DNA of 6,170 nucleotides, from the NCBI GenBank assembly GCA_017462445.1, contig JAFTRB010000055.1:1-6170 (forward strand). The letters run 5' to 3'. This document shows, piece after piece, positions 1-5,627 of the stretch; positions within the stretch are counted from its first letter, which is position 1, and each line of letters begins with the position of its first letter. Both the position numbers and the translations under genes were made by a program. Origin of the DNA: Clostridia bacterium. GTDB lineage: Bacteria; Bacillota_A; Clostridia; Oscillospirales; CAG-272. The notes under the pieces were generated by a model that saw nothing but the letters and a program-made list of their open reading frames with translations, was not told the DNA's origin and did not search any database.

Positions 1-206
1 GTCATAGGATCGTCGCTAATGGTAGTATCCATAGAAACCTCAATCTTAGCGGTCTTGGGAGCGGATGCGGTTACAGCAGCCTTGAAGGGCTCAAGATTGG
101 AGTAGTCGGGTTCATCGGGAACATCGGGAACCTCGGGTGTTCCGCCACAGGATACAAGAGCGAATACGCATACAAGCGCAAGCAGAAGAGCTATAATCTT
201 TTTCAT
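1..206 (-). CDS. Lipoprotein C, N-terminal part (runs off the window)
   Basis: This gene is cut at its 3' end by position 1; 68 codons are visible. The ATG is at 206-204, with a strong GGAGGG ribosome binding site 9 nt upstream (216-221). The product begins with a lipoprotein signal peptide: MKKIIA, a hydrophobic run, then lipobox LVSC with the lipidated Cys at residue 20. An acidic, Pro-rich linker (PEVPDVPDEPD, about residues 24-34) follows. Residues 48-52 read SAPKT, matching the SAPTKT motif at a similar distance after the Cys in the two genes upstream. I infer it is the third member of a tandem paralogue set and is secreted and anchored to the outer face of the membrane. It starts 17 nt after the preceding stop codon, so it is almost certainly co-transcribed. 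Its function is unknown and the mature domain is mostly outside the window. Confidence 0.85.
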   Translation of the reverse strand, partial: MKKIIALLLALVCVFALVSCGGTPEVPDVPDEPDYSNLEPFKAAVTASAPKTAKIEVSMDTTISDDPM

Positions 207-215
207 TATATCTAA

Positions 216-221
216 CCCTCC
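216..221 (-). promoter_or_regulatory. Ribosome binding site of lipoprotein C
   Basis: GGAGGG on the minus strand, 9 nt before the ATG at 206. It supports that ATG as the start and lies in the 17-nt spacer after the stop of lipoprotein B. Confidence 0.8.
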
Positions 222-223
222 AA

Positions 224-943
224 TTAGTAATTAATAGGTTCGATATCGTAGGAATAAGTAACCTTGATCTCTACGGTACCGGCAGCAACGCCGTTTTCCT
301 CGTCTGCTGCAATCTCATAGGAAATGGTGATACCGGTTACAACAGCGCCCTCGTTGGTGATTGTAACGGCTACATCTGCGGGAATTTCAGTACCAAGAAT
401 GGCAAGAGTGTTTGCCGCAGGTACGGAGAAGGAAAGCACGCCATCCTCATAGGTGAACTCGGTGATAACCTTGGAGTCAAGGAAGATAGCGATATCGCCT
501 CTCTCGGGGATAGACATCTCGCTGTCGGGGTTCCAGCGGCCTACAGCCTTACCGGTCTCGGGGTCGATCTTCTTAGTGCCCTTGCCCTCAACATAGAGGG
601 TGATCTGTCGGTCAGCCTTTATCTTATCAAGGATCTCCTCGCTTGCACCACCCTCGGTAACATTTCTCAGCTCCTCCTCGGTGTTATCAAAGATAGCAGC
701 CTCATATGTACCGGTTGCATCGGTAACAGTACCGACGGTGAGAATCTTGGTGGATACGAACTTAGTATCTGCAAAGATCTGAGTGGTAACAGCAGTTGTC
801 TTGGTGGGAGCGGAGTTGCGATACATTGCAGTTATATCCGCAAGAGTGGTATCGGGAGTAACAGTCTCACCGCCGCCGCCACAGGATACGAGAGCGAACA
901 GACAAAGAGTTGCCGCAATTACAAACGCAATAATTCTTTTCAT
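224..943 (-). CDS. Lipoprotein B, unknown function, 239 aa
   Basis: I do not recognise a named family. The product has a lipoprotein signal peptide (MKRIIAFVIAATLCLFALVSC, lipobox LVSC, Cys21), then a Gly-rich linker and SAPTKT at residues 44-49. The remainder alternates short beta-like segments, such as VAVTITNEG, VTGITISYEI and VEIKVTYSYDIEP towards the C-terminus. There are no further membrane helices, so it should be an extracytoplasmic, membrane-anchored protein. It resembles lipoprotein A in the SAPTKT position, in a VTIT(N/V)E segment followed by a repeated beta pattern, and in a Thr/Ser-Tyr-rich C-terminal strand (TYSYDI versus TSYTYSK), so the two are probably paralogues. Lys is mostly AAG, with many C-ending codons (for example around residues 118-140), which may mean good expression. 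I chose the ATG at 943 rather than the one at 949 because the AGGAGG site is 9 nt from the former and only 3 nt from the latter. The gene starts 18 nt after the lipoprotein A stop. Confidence 0.88.
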   Translation of the reverse strand: MKRIIAFVIAATLCLFALVSCGGGGETVTPDTTLADITAMYRNSAPTKTTAVTTQIFADTKFVSTKILTVGTVTDATGTYEAAIFDNTEEELRNVTEGGASEEILDKIKADRQITLYVEGKGTKKIDPETGKAVGRWNPDSEMSIPERGDIAIFLDSKVITEFTYEDGVLSFSVPAANTLAILGTEIPADVAVTITNEGAVVTGITISYEIAADEENGVAAGTVEIKVTYSYDIEPINY

Positions 944-952
944 TATCATTCT

Positions 953-958
953 CCTCCT
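953..958 (-). promoter_or_regulatory. Ribosome binding site deciding the lipoprotein B start
   Basis: AGGAGG lies in a GA-rich run between the lipoprotein A stop and the ATG codons at 949 and 943. The spacing is 3 nt to the first ATG and 9 nt to the second, so the second is preferred. Confidence 0.75.
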
Positions 959-961
959 CTC

Positions 962-1639
962 TTATGCCTCCGCCTCGACAGAGGGGAATTTCAGTGTCTG
1001 CTTGGAGTAGGTGTAGGATGTGTTAATGCTTATGGAAGCGCCGCTACCGGTCTTGCCGGAAACGCGAACCATCGAGAGGTTAACGCCGTTAGACTCAACA
1101 GTGATTGTGAAATCGCCATCAACATCAAAATCTACGCCAAACACATTCTTGATATTCTCAGCAGAAATCTTTGCTACCAGCTCGGTGTTATCCTCGGTGA
1201 TGGAAACCTCGGTGAGGTACTCCTCCTTGAGATCGAACTTGATGATAGCGGTGGAGGGAGCTACTGCTGCCCAATTGCTACCGTCGGTAGAGTAAAGACC
1301 GTCTTTGTAGTAAATATACTGAGTGGGCTCGGTATAATACCTGCTGTCCGCGCCAAGCTCAATTGCCTCCTCGGGAGTGAGCATACGAGTGCGATTATAC
1401 TCGAAGATGGAGTTATTACCCTCAACAGTCATGACATAGTTATCGGTAAGGGTATCACCATTAGCCTTTACATAACTAACCAGGGTAACGGTCTTGGTGG
1501 GTGCAGACGCCTTAGCCACATCGTAGATGCTGACATTTTCAACTACAGGGGGCTCTTCTTCGCCGCCACAGGAGCCGAGTGCAAGCACACAGCCAAGGAT
1601 CAAGGTAAGAGAGAGTAGCAAACTTATAATCTTTTTCAT
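962..1639 (-). CDS. Lipoprotein A, unknown function, 225 aa
   Basis: First gene of the lipoprotein set. It starts with a signal peptide (KK, hydrophobic run, lipobox LGSC, Cys24) followed by an acidic/Pro linker. SAPTKT lies at residues 45-50. A region with NYVMTVEGNNSIFEYNRTR and, at about 108-123, YIYYKDGLYSTDGSNW follows. Beta-rich segments (ELVAKISA, DFTITVESNG, ASISINTSYTYSK) fill the C-terminal half. The pattern of a tracked substrate-like strand order and a 'YYKDGLY' turn recalls LolA/LprG-like lipid-binding lipoproteins, but I see no decisive motif, so that is only a guess. The ATG at 1639 has a weak AGG site about 8 nt upstream, in contrast to the strong sites of the two downstream genes. 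Transcription should start about 40 nt upstream, from the sigma-A promoter at 1690-1718. Confidence 0.88.
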   Translation of the reverse strand: MKKIISLLLSLTLILGCVLALGSCGGEEEPPVVENVSIYDVAKASAPTKTVTLVSYVKANGDTLTDNYVMTVEGNNSIFEYNRTRMLTPEEAIELGADSRYYTEPTQYIYYKDGLYSTDGSNWAAVAPSTAIIKFDLKEEYLTEVSITEDNTELVAKISAENIKNVFGVDFDVDGDFTITVESNGVNLSMVRVSGKTGSGASISINTSYTYSKQTLKFPSVEAEA

Positions 1640-1689
1640 TTCAGATACCTAATAAGCCTTTCGTTCCTTATATATTATTTGCTATAATA

Positions 1690-1718
1690 ATTATACATAT
1701 TCGATAGACAAAAGTCAA
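1690..1718 (-). promoter_or_regulatory. Sigma-A promoter of the lipoprotein operon
   Basis: On the minus strand, -35 TTGACT (1718-1713), a spacer of exactly 17 nt, and a perfect -10 TATAAT (1695-1690). It lies about 50 nt before the lipoprotein A start in an AT-rich intergenic region. It matches the housekeeping consensus in 11 of 12 positions, so the operon is probably expressed vegetatively. A second, poorer TTGACG lies at 1730-1725. Confidence 0.85.
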
Positions 1719-1725
1719 TAGGAGC

Positions 1726-1737
1726 GTCAATGTTTAT
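1726..1737. repeat. Shared 12-nt motif, copy 1 (upstream of the lipoprotein operon)
   Basis: GTCAATGTTTAT on the plus strand (ATAAACATTGAC on the minus strand). An identical 12-mer overlaps the -35 of the asd promoter at 3086-3097. Here it lies just upstream of the -35 hexamer. It may be a duplicated promoter segment, an operator, or chance in AT-rich spacers. Confidence 0.45.
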
Positions 1738-1845
1738 CCCTCTCCGTGTTGACGAAAAATCTGTCTGAATTTTATTCAAAATAACCAAAAGTCCCTTATT
1801 CTCTTAAAAATAAAAGACTTTTACCCCTCTTTTGTACCCGATAAA

Positions 1846-1898
1846 GCAGAAAGAGCAGAGATGCTTTGGGCAGTCTTACCCATTCTCCGCTCTTTCGC
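1846..1898 (-). terminator. Long hairpin after asd, probable terminator
   Basis: GAAAGAGC (1849-1856) pairs with GCTCTTTC (1889-1896). Outside, GC/GC pairing continues past one bulged A. Inside, GAG-ATG pairs with CAT-T-CTC. The loop region could form a small TGGG/CCCA helix. It starts about 9 nt after the asd stop. Read on the minus strand it is followed only by a short, interrupted U-rich stretch (TTTAT), so it is less classical than the terminator after spoIIIAH. It would separate asd from the lipoprotein promoter. Confidence 0.55.
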
Positions 1899-1906
1899 TC
1901 ATTCAA

Positions 1907-2989
1907 TTATTTTTTAGTCAGATACCCTTCTCTGTAAAGCAGCTCGGCAATAAGCACCGCGCCACCGGCAGCGCCACGAAGCGTGTTGTGAGAAAGGCCG
2001 ACGAACTTGTAATCGTAGACGGTATCCTCGCGAAGCCTTCCAACGCTGACTCCCATTCCGCCGTACAGATTGCGGTCAAGGCCGGTCTGGGGGCGGTTCT
2101 CCTCCTCAAAATAGGTGATGAACTGCAGGGGGGCGGAGGGAAGCTCCAGAAGCTGAGGCTTGCCGCGAAAATCTCTCCATGCCTCGAGTATCTCCTCCTT
2201 GGTGGGCTTGTTCTCAAATCTTACAAACACCGCCGCCATATGTCCGTCTGTAACCGGAACACGGAGGCACTGAGTCGTGATGACGGGGCTGGTAGCAGGG
2301 ACGATCTCGCCGTTTTCCACATTTCCCCAAACGCGCAGAGGCTCCTTTTCGCTCTTCTCCTCCTCGCCGCCGATGAAGGGAATAAGGTTGTCTATCATCT
2401 CCGGCCATTCATTGAAGGTCTTGCCCGCGCCGCTGATTGCCTGGTAGGTCGTGGCAACGACCTCCTTAATTCCGTACTTACGGAGGGGTGTCAGAGCGCC
2501 AACATAGGACTGAATAGAGCAATTAGGCTTGACGGCAATGAAGCCGCGCTCGGTGCCAAGCCTTCTTCTCTGCGCCTCGATAACCTCAAGATGGCTATCG
2601 TTCACCTCGGGAATGACCATAGGCACATCGGGAGTCCATCTGTGCGCCGAGTTGTTGGATACAACGGGAATCTCCGCCCTGGCATATCTTTCCTCAAGGG
2701 CACGAGTTTCGTCCTTGGAAAGGCTGACCGCGCAAAATACGAAATCGACCAGCTCGCCGACCTTCTCGACCTCGTCGGAGGAAATAACCTGCATATTCAA
2801 TATTCTCTCGGGACAGGGAGCGGTCATCTTCCATCTACCAAGCACCGCCTTGCCGTATTTCTGTCCGGCAGAGCGAGGGCCTGCAACGAGAGCTGTAATT
2901 TCAAAATAGGGATGCTCGTTCAAGAGCATGATAAATCTTTGGCCAACCATTCCGGTAGCGCCAATAATTCCAACCTTTAGCTTTTCCAT
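1907..2989 (-). CDS. asd: Aspartate-semialdehyde dehydrogenase (archaeal/fungal-like subfamily)
   Basis: Cytosolic enzyme that reduces 4-phospho-aspartate to L-aspartate 4-semialdehyde with NADPH. This is the branch-point precursor of lysine/diaminopimelate (cell wall, dipicolinate), threonine, methionine and isoleucine. The 360 residues show the Rossmann loop GATGMVG (10-16), SNNSAHR (111-117), the active-site PNCSIQ with Cys157, QAISGAG (183-189), NLIPFIGGEEEK (201-212), and RVPVTDGH with Arg243 and catalytic His250. A glycine-rich HNTLRGAAGG element lies near the C-terminus. The NLIPFIGGEEEK and VTDGH signatures and the length point to the archaeal/fungal-like subfamily, not the E. coli or B. 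subtilis types. I start at the ATG at 2989. An in-frame TTG at 3001 is itself part of the TTGGAG ribosome binding site 6 nt upstream. The gene has its own promoter and is monocistronic, just downstream of the spoIIIA terminator. Confidence 0.97.
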   Translation of the reverse strand: MEKLKVGIIGATGMVGQRFIMLLNEHPYFEITALVAGPRSAGQKYGKAVLGRWKMTAPCPERILNMQVISSDEVEKVGELVDFVFCAVSLSKDETRALEERYARAEIPVVSNNSAHRWTPDVPMVIPEVNDSHLEVIEAQRRRLGTERGFIAVKPNCSIQSYVGALTPLRKYGIKEVVATTYQAISGAGKTFNEWPEMIDNLIPFIGGEEEKSEKEPLRVWGNVENGEIVPATSPVITTQCLRVPVTDGHMAAVFVRFENKPTKEEILEAWRDFRGKPQLLELPSAPLQFITYFEEENRPQTGLDRNLYGGMGVSVGRLREDTVYDYKFVGLSHNTLRGAAGGAVLIAELLYREGYLTKK

Positions 2990-2995
2990 AATATT

Positions 2996-2999
2996 CTCC
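2996..2999 (-). promoter_or_regulatory. Ribosome binding site deciding the asd start
   Basis: GGAG, 6 nt before the ATG at 2989. It overlaps the in-frame TTG codon at 3001, which argues against starting there. Confidence 0.7.
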
Positions 3000-3061
3000 A
3001 ATCGTTAAGGATTTCCTGCTCACTCTCGTAAGCATATCCATCAAATAAAGCTTGATATGTC

Positions 3062-3090
3062 ATTATAACATAAAATTTTAAATTAGTCAA
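3062..3090 (-). promoter_or_regulatory. Sigma-A promoter of asd, extended -10
   Basis: On the minus strand, -35 TTGACT (3090-3085), a 17-nt spacer, and -10 TATAAT (3067-3062) preceded by TG plus one base (extended -10). It lies about 70 nt before the asd start. The predicted leader of roughly 65 nt is too short for a lysine riboswitch. Constitutive vegetative expression is the simplest reading. Confidence 0.88.
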
Positions 3091-3097
3091 TGTTTAT
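3086..3097. repeat. Shared 12-nt motif, copy 2 (over the asd -35)
   Basis: GTCAATGTTTAT on the plus strand, identical to 1726-1737. Here its TTGAC part forms most of the asd -35 hexamer, so a protein bound to it would compete with RNA polymerase. Confidence 0.45.
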
Positions 3098-3161
3098 TAT
3101 GCACAAAAAAGATTATTCCAATCGAGCTTTAACGAGGAACGCCGCCCACCGCCAGCCAACC

Positions 3162-3184
3162 AAAAAGGGCGCTCACGCGCCCCT
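3162..3184 (-). terminator. Rho-independent terminator of the spoIIIA operon
   Basis: A perfect 6-bp GC stem (GGGCGC 3167-3172 with GCGCCC 3177-3182) and a 4-nt loop are followed, on the minus strand, by five U residues (3166-3162). It begins 5 nt after the spoIIIAH stop and closes the operon before the asd promoter. Confidence 0.88.
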
Positions 3185-3187
3185 TTG

Positions 3188-3739
3188 TTACTTTGTTATA
3201 ATGCTGATGTTCTCGGGCGCTATTCCGGTGGTGTCATAAACTATGGCGAAAATCTGCGCCGCATCGGATGCCTGCATTTCCTCGCAGGCGACTATAACAC
3301 TGACCGCATCCTCCGAGATTATTGCTACGCACTCGGAGTAGCCCTTCGCCTTGACCAGGGTCTCGATGTTTGCCTCGTTCTGGATATCGGTGGCTATCCT
3401 GGCTATCTTGGCATTTGCCTCCGCCTTTGCCTCGGCGCTGGCGTCCTCGCTCTCGCTCACCAGCTTAAGAACATCAATCGCCTCATCCCTGGACTGCTGA
3501 CGGTTAAGAGCGGTGGCGGTGAAGTAATTCTCCTCCTCGCCTGCTCCCGTTCCGGTCTGCTCAGAGCCACCGGCGGTGTCATCCATATTGTTATCACCGT
3601 AGCCCATATCGCCGATTGGGTCATAGAAGAGCTTGTAGTTGACAAATACAGCCACTCCCACCAGCGCTACCACAAGCAGCACCGCCAGGCTTCGCACCAC
3701 GCGAGAGGAAAAGAGCTTTTTTAGTTTTTCGTTTTTCAT
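3188..3739 (-). CDS. spoIIIAH: Stage III sporulation protein AH
   Basis: Mother-cell membrane protein of the SpoIIIA-SpoIIQ channel. In the family, its extracellular YscJ/FliF-like domain contacts SpoIIQ across the intermembrane space. The 183 residues show a basic cytoplasmic N-terminus and one membrane helix (about 17-35). An acidic, Gly-rich low-complexity linker (about 40-70) follows, then the conserved domain: YFTATALNRQQSRDEA (72-87), a helix with SAEAKAEANAKI, ETLVKAKGYSECVAII (126-141), VSVIVACEEM and a final helix-strand to the C-terminus. B. subtilis SpoIIIAH is slightly longer (218 aa). An ATG at 3748 is also in frame, but the AAAGGAG site is only 1 nt from it and 10 nt from the ATG at 3739, which I prefer. 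The gene is the last of the operon, 67 nt after spoIIIAG. Confidence 0.93.
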   Translation of the reverse strand: MKNEKLKKLFSSRVVRSLAVLLVVALVGVAVFVNYKLFYDPIGDMGYGDNNMDDTAGGSEQTGTGAGEEENYFTATALNRQQSRDEAIDVLKLVSESEDASAEAKAEANAKIARIATDIQNEANIETLVKAKGYSECVAIISEDAVSVIVACEEMQASDAAQIFAIVYDTTGIAPENISIITK

Positions 3740-3749
3740 TGTATGCATT

Positions 3750-3756
3750 CTCCTTT
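3750..3756 (-). promoter_or_regulatory. Ribosome binding site deciding the spoIIIAH start
   Basis: AAAGGAG with spacing of 1 nt to the ATG at 3748 and 10 nt to the ATG at 3739. It favours the shorter form beginning MKNEKLKK. Confidence 0.75.
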
Positions 3757-3806
3757 GCTTTTGTTACTGGTTAAGATTATGAGGGTATGACCAAACATAT
3801 TCCTCT

Positions 3807-4154
3807 TTATTCCAATTTTTCTACCGCTATACGATTTGTTCCTATTCCGTAAAGAGCGCCGACCAGCTCCACAAGCCTGTGGCGCACCTCCAGCCTGTCC
3901 CCTCCGCGGCAAGCGATAACAACGCCAATAGGCTCGCTTCTTGTGCTTCCCTTGTAGGAAATCATCACTCGGCATTTTCCAACCCCCTCAAGCGACGAGC
4001 ATAGCTCGGCAAGGCGCTCCTCCTCGCTATTTCCCCCCTCCTCGCCGGAGAAGCCGAGCATAAGCAATAGCCCAAGAGCCAGGACAAGCACGATTATCCA
4101 TACTCCTCCCTTTTTATTCAGAAACGCAAAAAAGCTATTTTGCTTCGAGTCCAT
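3807..4154 (-). CDS. spoIIIAG: Stage III sporulation protein AG, unusually short
   Basis: Ring-forming component of the SpoIIIA complex in the outer forespore membrane. The 115 residues comprise a basic N-terminus, one membrane helix (about 18-36), and an acidic linker (GEEGGNSEEE). A ring-building-motif domain follows: helix EERLAELCSSLEGVG, strand KCRVMISYKG (60-69), then almost directly strand IGVVIACRGGD (76-86), helix RHRLVELVGALYGI and strand NRIAVEKLE. EGVGKCRVMISYK and GVV(I)A-GGD are the family hallmarks. B. subtilis SpoIIIAG is about 229 aa and has an insertion of several dozen residues between these two strands (the beta-triangle that makes the ring's beta-barrel); here only about six residues join them. 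Reading frame and flanks are intact, so it looks like a natural compact form. The ATG at 4154 has a GGAGG site 10 nt upstream, inside spoIIIAF, and the two genes overlap by 20 nt. Confidence 0.92.
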   Translation of the reverse strand: MDSKQNSFFAFLNKKGGVWIIVLVLALGLLLMLGFSGEEGGNSEEERLAELCSSLEGVGKCRVMISYKGSTRSEPIGVVIACRGGDRLEVRHRLVELVGALYGIGTNRIAVEKLE

Positions 4155-4596
4155 CTATGTAACACCTCCCCCCATCAGTAAAGCTCTCTGCGACATAGGA
4201 GCAAAGCTCTCTGTAATCCACAAGGAGCGCGCTCCCTCTGAGCGAAAGGCGAACGGCTTCAGCGCGCATGGTGGAAAAGCTAAAGCCGATGCACTCCACC
4301 TCGACCTCGCCCGATTTAATCGAAAAGCGCTCCTCTATCGCCTGCGCGATCCCATCGGAAAAGGCCTCCTGACTGACCTCGATATAACCTCCGGATTGGG
4401 GTGGGACGCTTGGAGCAAGCTCGGGAAGTCCCTCGCCAAAGCTGTTCAGGACCTCGAGGAAGGGCGAGAGCATAGCGGCAAGCGTTACAATAGCCACCCC
4501 AACCCGAGCCGTGGGAGAAAGCGAGGAGTGACAGGCGAGCCCGACAAGCGAAGAGATGACCGCCAATGACAAGGCAAGCATAAGATATTCTCTCAC
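4135..4596 (-). CDS. spoIIIAF: Stage III sporulation protein AF
   Basis: Membrane component of the SpoIIIA complex. The 153 residues have two N-terminal membrane helices (about 3-22 and 31-50). A Pro/Gly linker (58-70) and a soluble domain with alpha-beta order follow: helix AFSDGIAQAIEERF, strand GEVEVECIGFSFS, strand AVRLSLRG, helix YRELCSYVAESF. This resembles a ring-building-motif fold, as proposed for SpoIIIAF. It is shorter than the 206 aa of B. subtilis. The start is GTG at 4596, overlapping the spoIIIAE stop as GTGA, with GGAGG 12 nt upstream (4609-4613). No other usable start codon precedes it after the ribosome binding site. The 3' end overlaps spoIIIAG by 20 nt, so translation of the two is probably coupled. 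Confidence 0.92.
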   Translation of the reverse strand: MREYLMLALSLAVISSLVGLACHSSLSPTARVGVAIVTLAAMLSPFLEVLNSFGEGLPELAPSVPPQSGGYIEVSQEAFSDGIAQAIEERFSIKSGEVEVECIGFSFSTMRAEAVRLSLRGSALLVDYRELCSYVAESFTDGGRCYIDGLEAK

Positions 4597-5627
4597 GAAA
4601 TAAAAACACCTCCGATTATAAAAATTACAGCTTCAAAAAGATATATAAGACTGCTGAGCGAGAAGACGGCGATAAGGCTGTCAAGAGTACCGCCCAGAGC
4701 AGAAAGGCACTTCGCTCCAAAGGAGCAGGAGCATAGCTCCAGGAAGAATATTGCAACGAAAAAGCACAAACGGTAGGCAAGAAGAAGGACCAAAGGAGAA
4801 AGGGAGAGGGTGAGCATAACCGCAATCGCGCCGCCCCCGACAACACCGCTTACATACTCAAGCCCGCCGGCAAGAGTGGAGAGAGCGCCCGAGATGCTTC
4901 CGCCTACTACGGGAACAAGATTGCCAATGGCATATTTTGCAGTACGCATAGTGGCGGAGTCGGCAATGCCGGTCACTATGGTCTGGAGAGTGATAAAGCC
5001 GCCAATGCCGGCAACGAGAATACCCAAGCCTTTACCGAAAATCCCCTTAACCAGGCTGTGAAGGCCGTCAGAGCCATCTCCGGATAAAAGGGCGAGAGTG
5101 GTTAAAACAAAAAGAACAGCGACAATAAATGAAAGAGATGAGCCGATTGCGCCAAAGAGCCTGGCAATAAGCGAGGAGGAAACCGCCTGTGCCGAGGCAG
5201 AAACAGCTCCGCCGCCCATCGAGGTTATAGCAACGGTAAAGCCGCAAAGTCCGGTGAAAAAGCTGTTAAGCGAGGTAAGCGCCTGCTCCGCCTCGCGGAA
5301 CAACGGGAGCAGGGTAAAGAAAACGACCGAGGAGGTAATGGCGGTAATTGCCCTGGCCGTCACCTCACGCATCGAGCCGCCAAGCTTGTCTACAAGAGCC
5401 ATAAGCAGCGCTAGGCCAAGAAGAGTAAAGAGGAAGGCAAAGAGAGTCGAGCCATTCCCCGTAATTATCCCAACTATTTCTGACAAAAGCCTATCTAACC
5501 CAAGAGCGCCGGTCGACTCCTCGATATTTACAAGCCCCTCCATTCCTTCGGGCAAGATAGAAGAGAAGTCGTCGATAATATCCTCCATCTCGTCCAATAG
5601 TTGCAAACTATTATTTACATAATTCAT
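4593..5627 (-). CDS. spoIIIAE: Stage III sporulation protein AE
   Basis: Polytopic membrane protein, the largest of the SpoIIIA set and a proposed core of the transporter-like base (some similarity to type III secretion export proteins has been suggested). The 344 residues hold a soluble N-terminal stretch (1-58) and several membrane segments: about 61-80, 96-110, 124-140, 160-182, 198-220, 262-298 (probably two) and 320-343. The family signature TAKYAIGNLVPVVGG is at 229-243, preceded by GFITLQTIVTGIAD. The B. subtilis protein has 399 residues and a cleavable signal peptide; none is seen here. Codons upstream of the ATG at 5627 encode mostly Arg, Lys and Gly, so extending the gene does not recover one. 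The ATG overlaps the spoIIIAD stop as ATGA; AAAGGA lies 11 nt upstream. Confidence 0.96.
   Translation of the reverse strand: MNYVNNSLQLLDEMEDIIDDFSSILPEGMEGLVNIEESTGALGLDRLLSEIVGIITGNGSTLFAFLFTLLGLALLMALVDKLGGSMREVTARAITAITSSVVFFTLLPLFREAEQALTSLNSFFTGLCGFTVAITSMGGGAVSASAQAVSSSLIARLFGAIGSSLSFIVAVLFVLTTLALLSGDGSDGLHSLVKGIFGKGLGILVAGIGGFITLQTIVTGIADSATMRTAKYAIGNLVPVVGGSISGALSTLAGGLEYVSGVVGGGAIAVMLTLSLSPLVLLLAYRLCFFVAIFFLELCSCSFGAKCLSALGGTLDSLIAVFSLSSLIYLFEAVIFIIGGVFIS

Noticed and set aside
1749..1777. Possible plus-strand promoter (TTGACG, 17-nt spacer, TTATTC)
   Set aside because: The -10 is poor and no credible plus-strand gene follows; it would only drive antisense RNA across asd.
1811..1823. 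Small TAAAAG-A-CTTTTA inverted repeat followed by a T-run on the minus strand
   Set aside because: The stem is all A/T apart from one pair and the loop is too short to fold as written; it is unlikely to terminate transcription by itself.
1832..2980. A 382-codon open frame on the plus strand, antisense to asd
   Set aside because: It is longer than asd itself but has no recognisable protein features or convincing ribosome binding site, and it lies opposite an unmistakable Asd. Codon bias of asd leaves the opposite strand open.
2990..3061. Possible riboswitch in the asd leader
   Set aside because: The leader is only about 65 nt, too short for the lysine riboswitch, and I see no conserved structure in it.
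3185..3724. A 179-codon plus-strand open frame opposite spoIIIAH
   Set aside because: It is antisense to a clear SpoIIIAH, has no promoter or domain, and starts inside the spoIIIA terminator region.
3733..3747. CATACAAT, resembling a sigma-E -10 element, at the start of spoIIIAH
   Set aside because: It overlaps the start codons themselves and no sigma-E-like -35 lies 13-15 nt upstream.
5098..5622. A 174-codon plus-strand open frame opposite spoIIIAE
   Set aside because: Its composition (Lys/Arg/Ser/Pro rich, no domains) is that of a shadow, and the minus-strand frame has clear family signatures.
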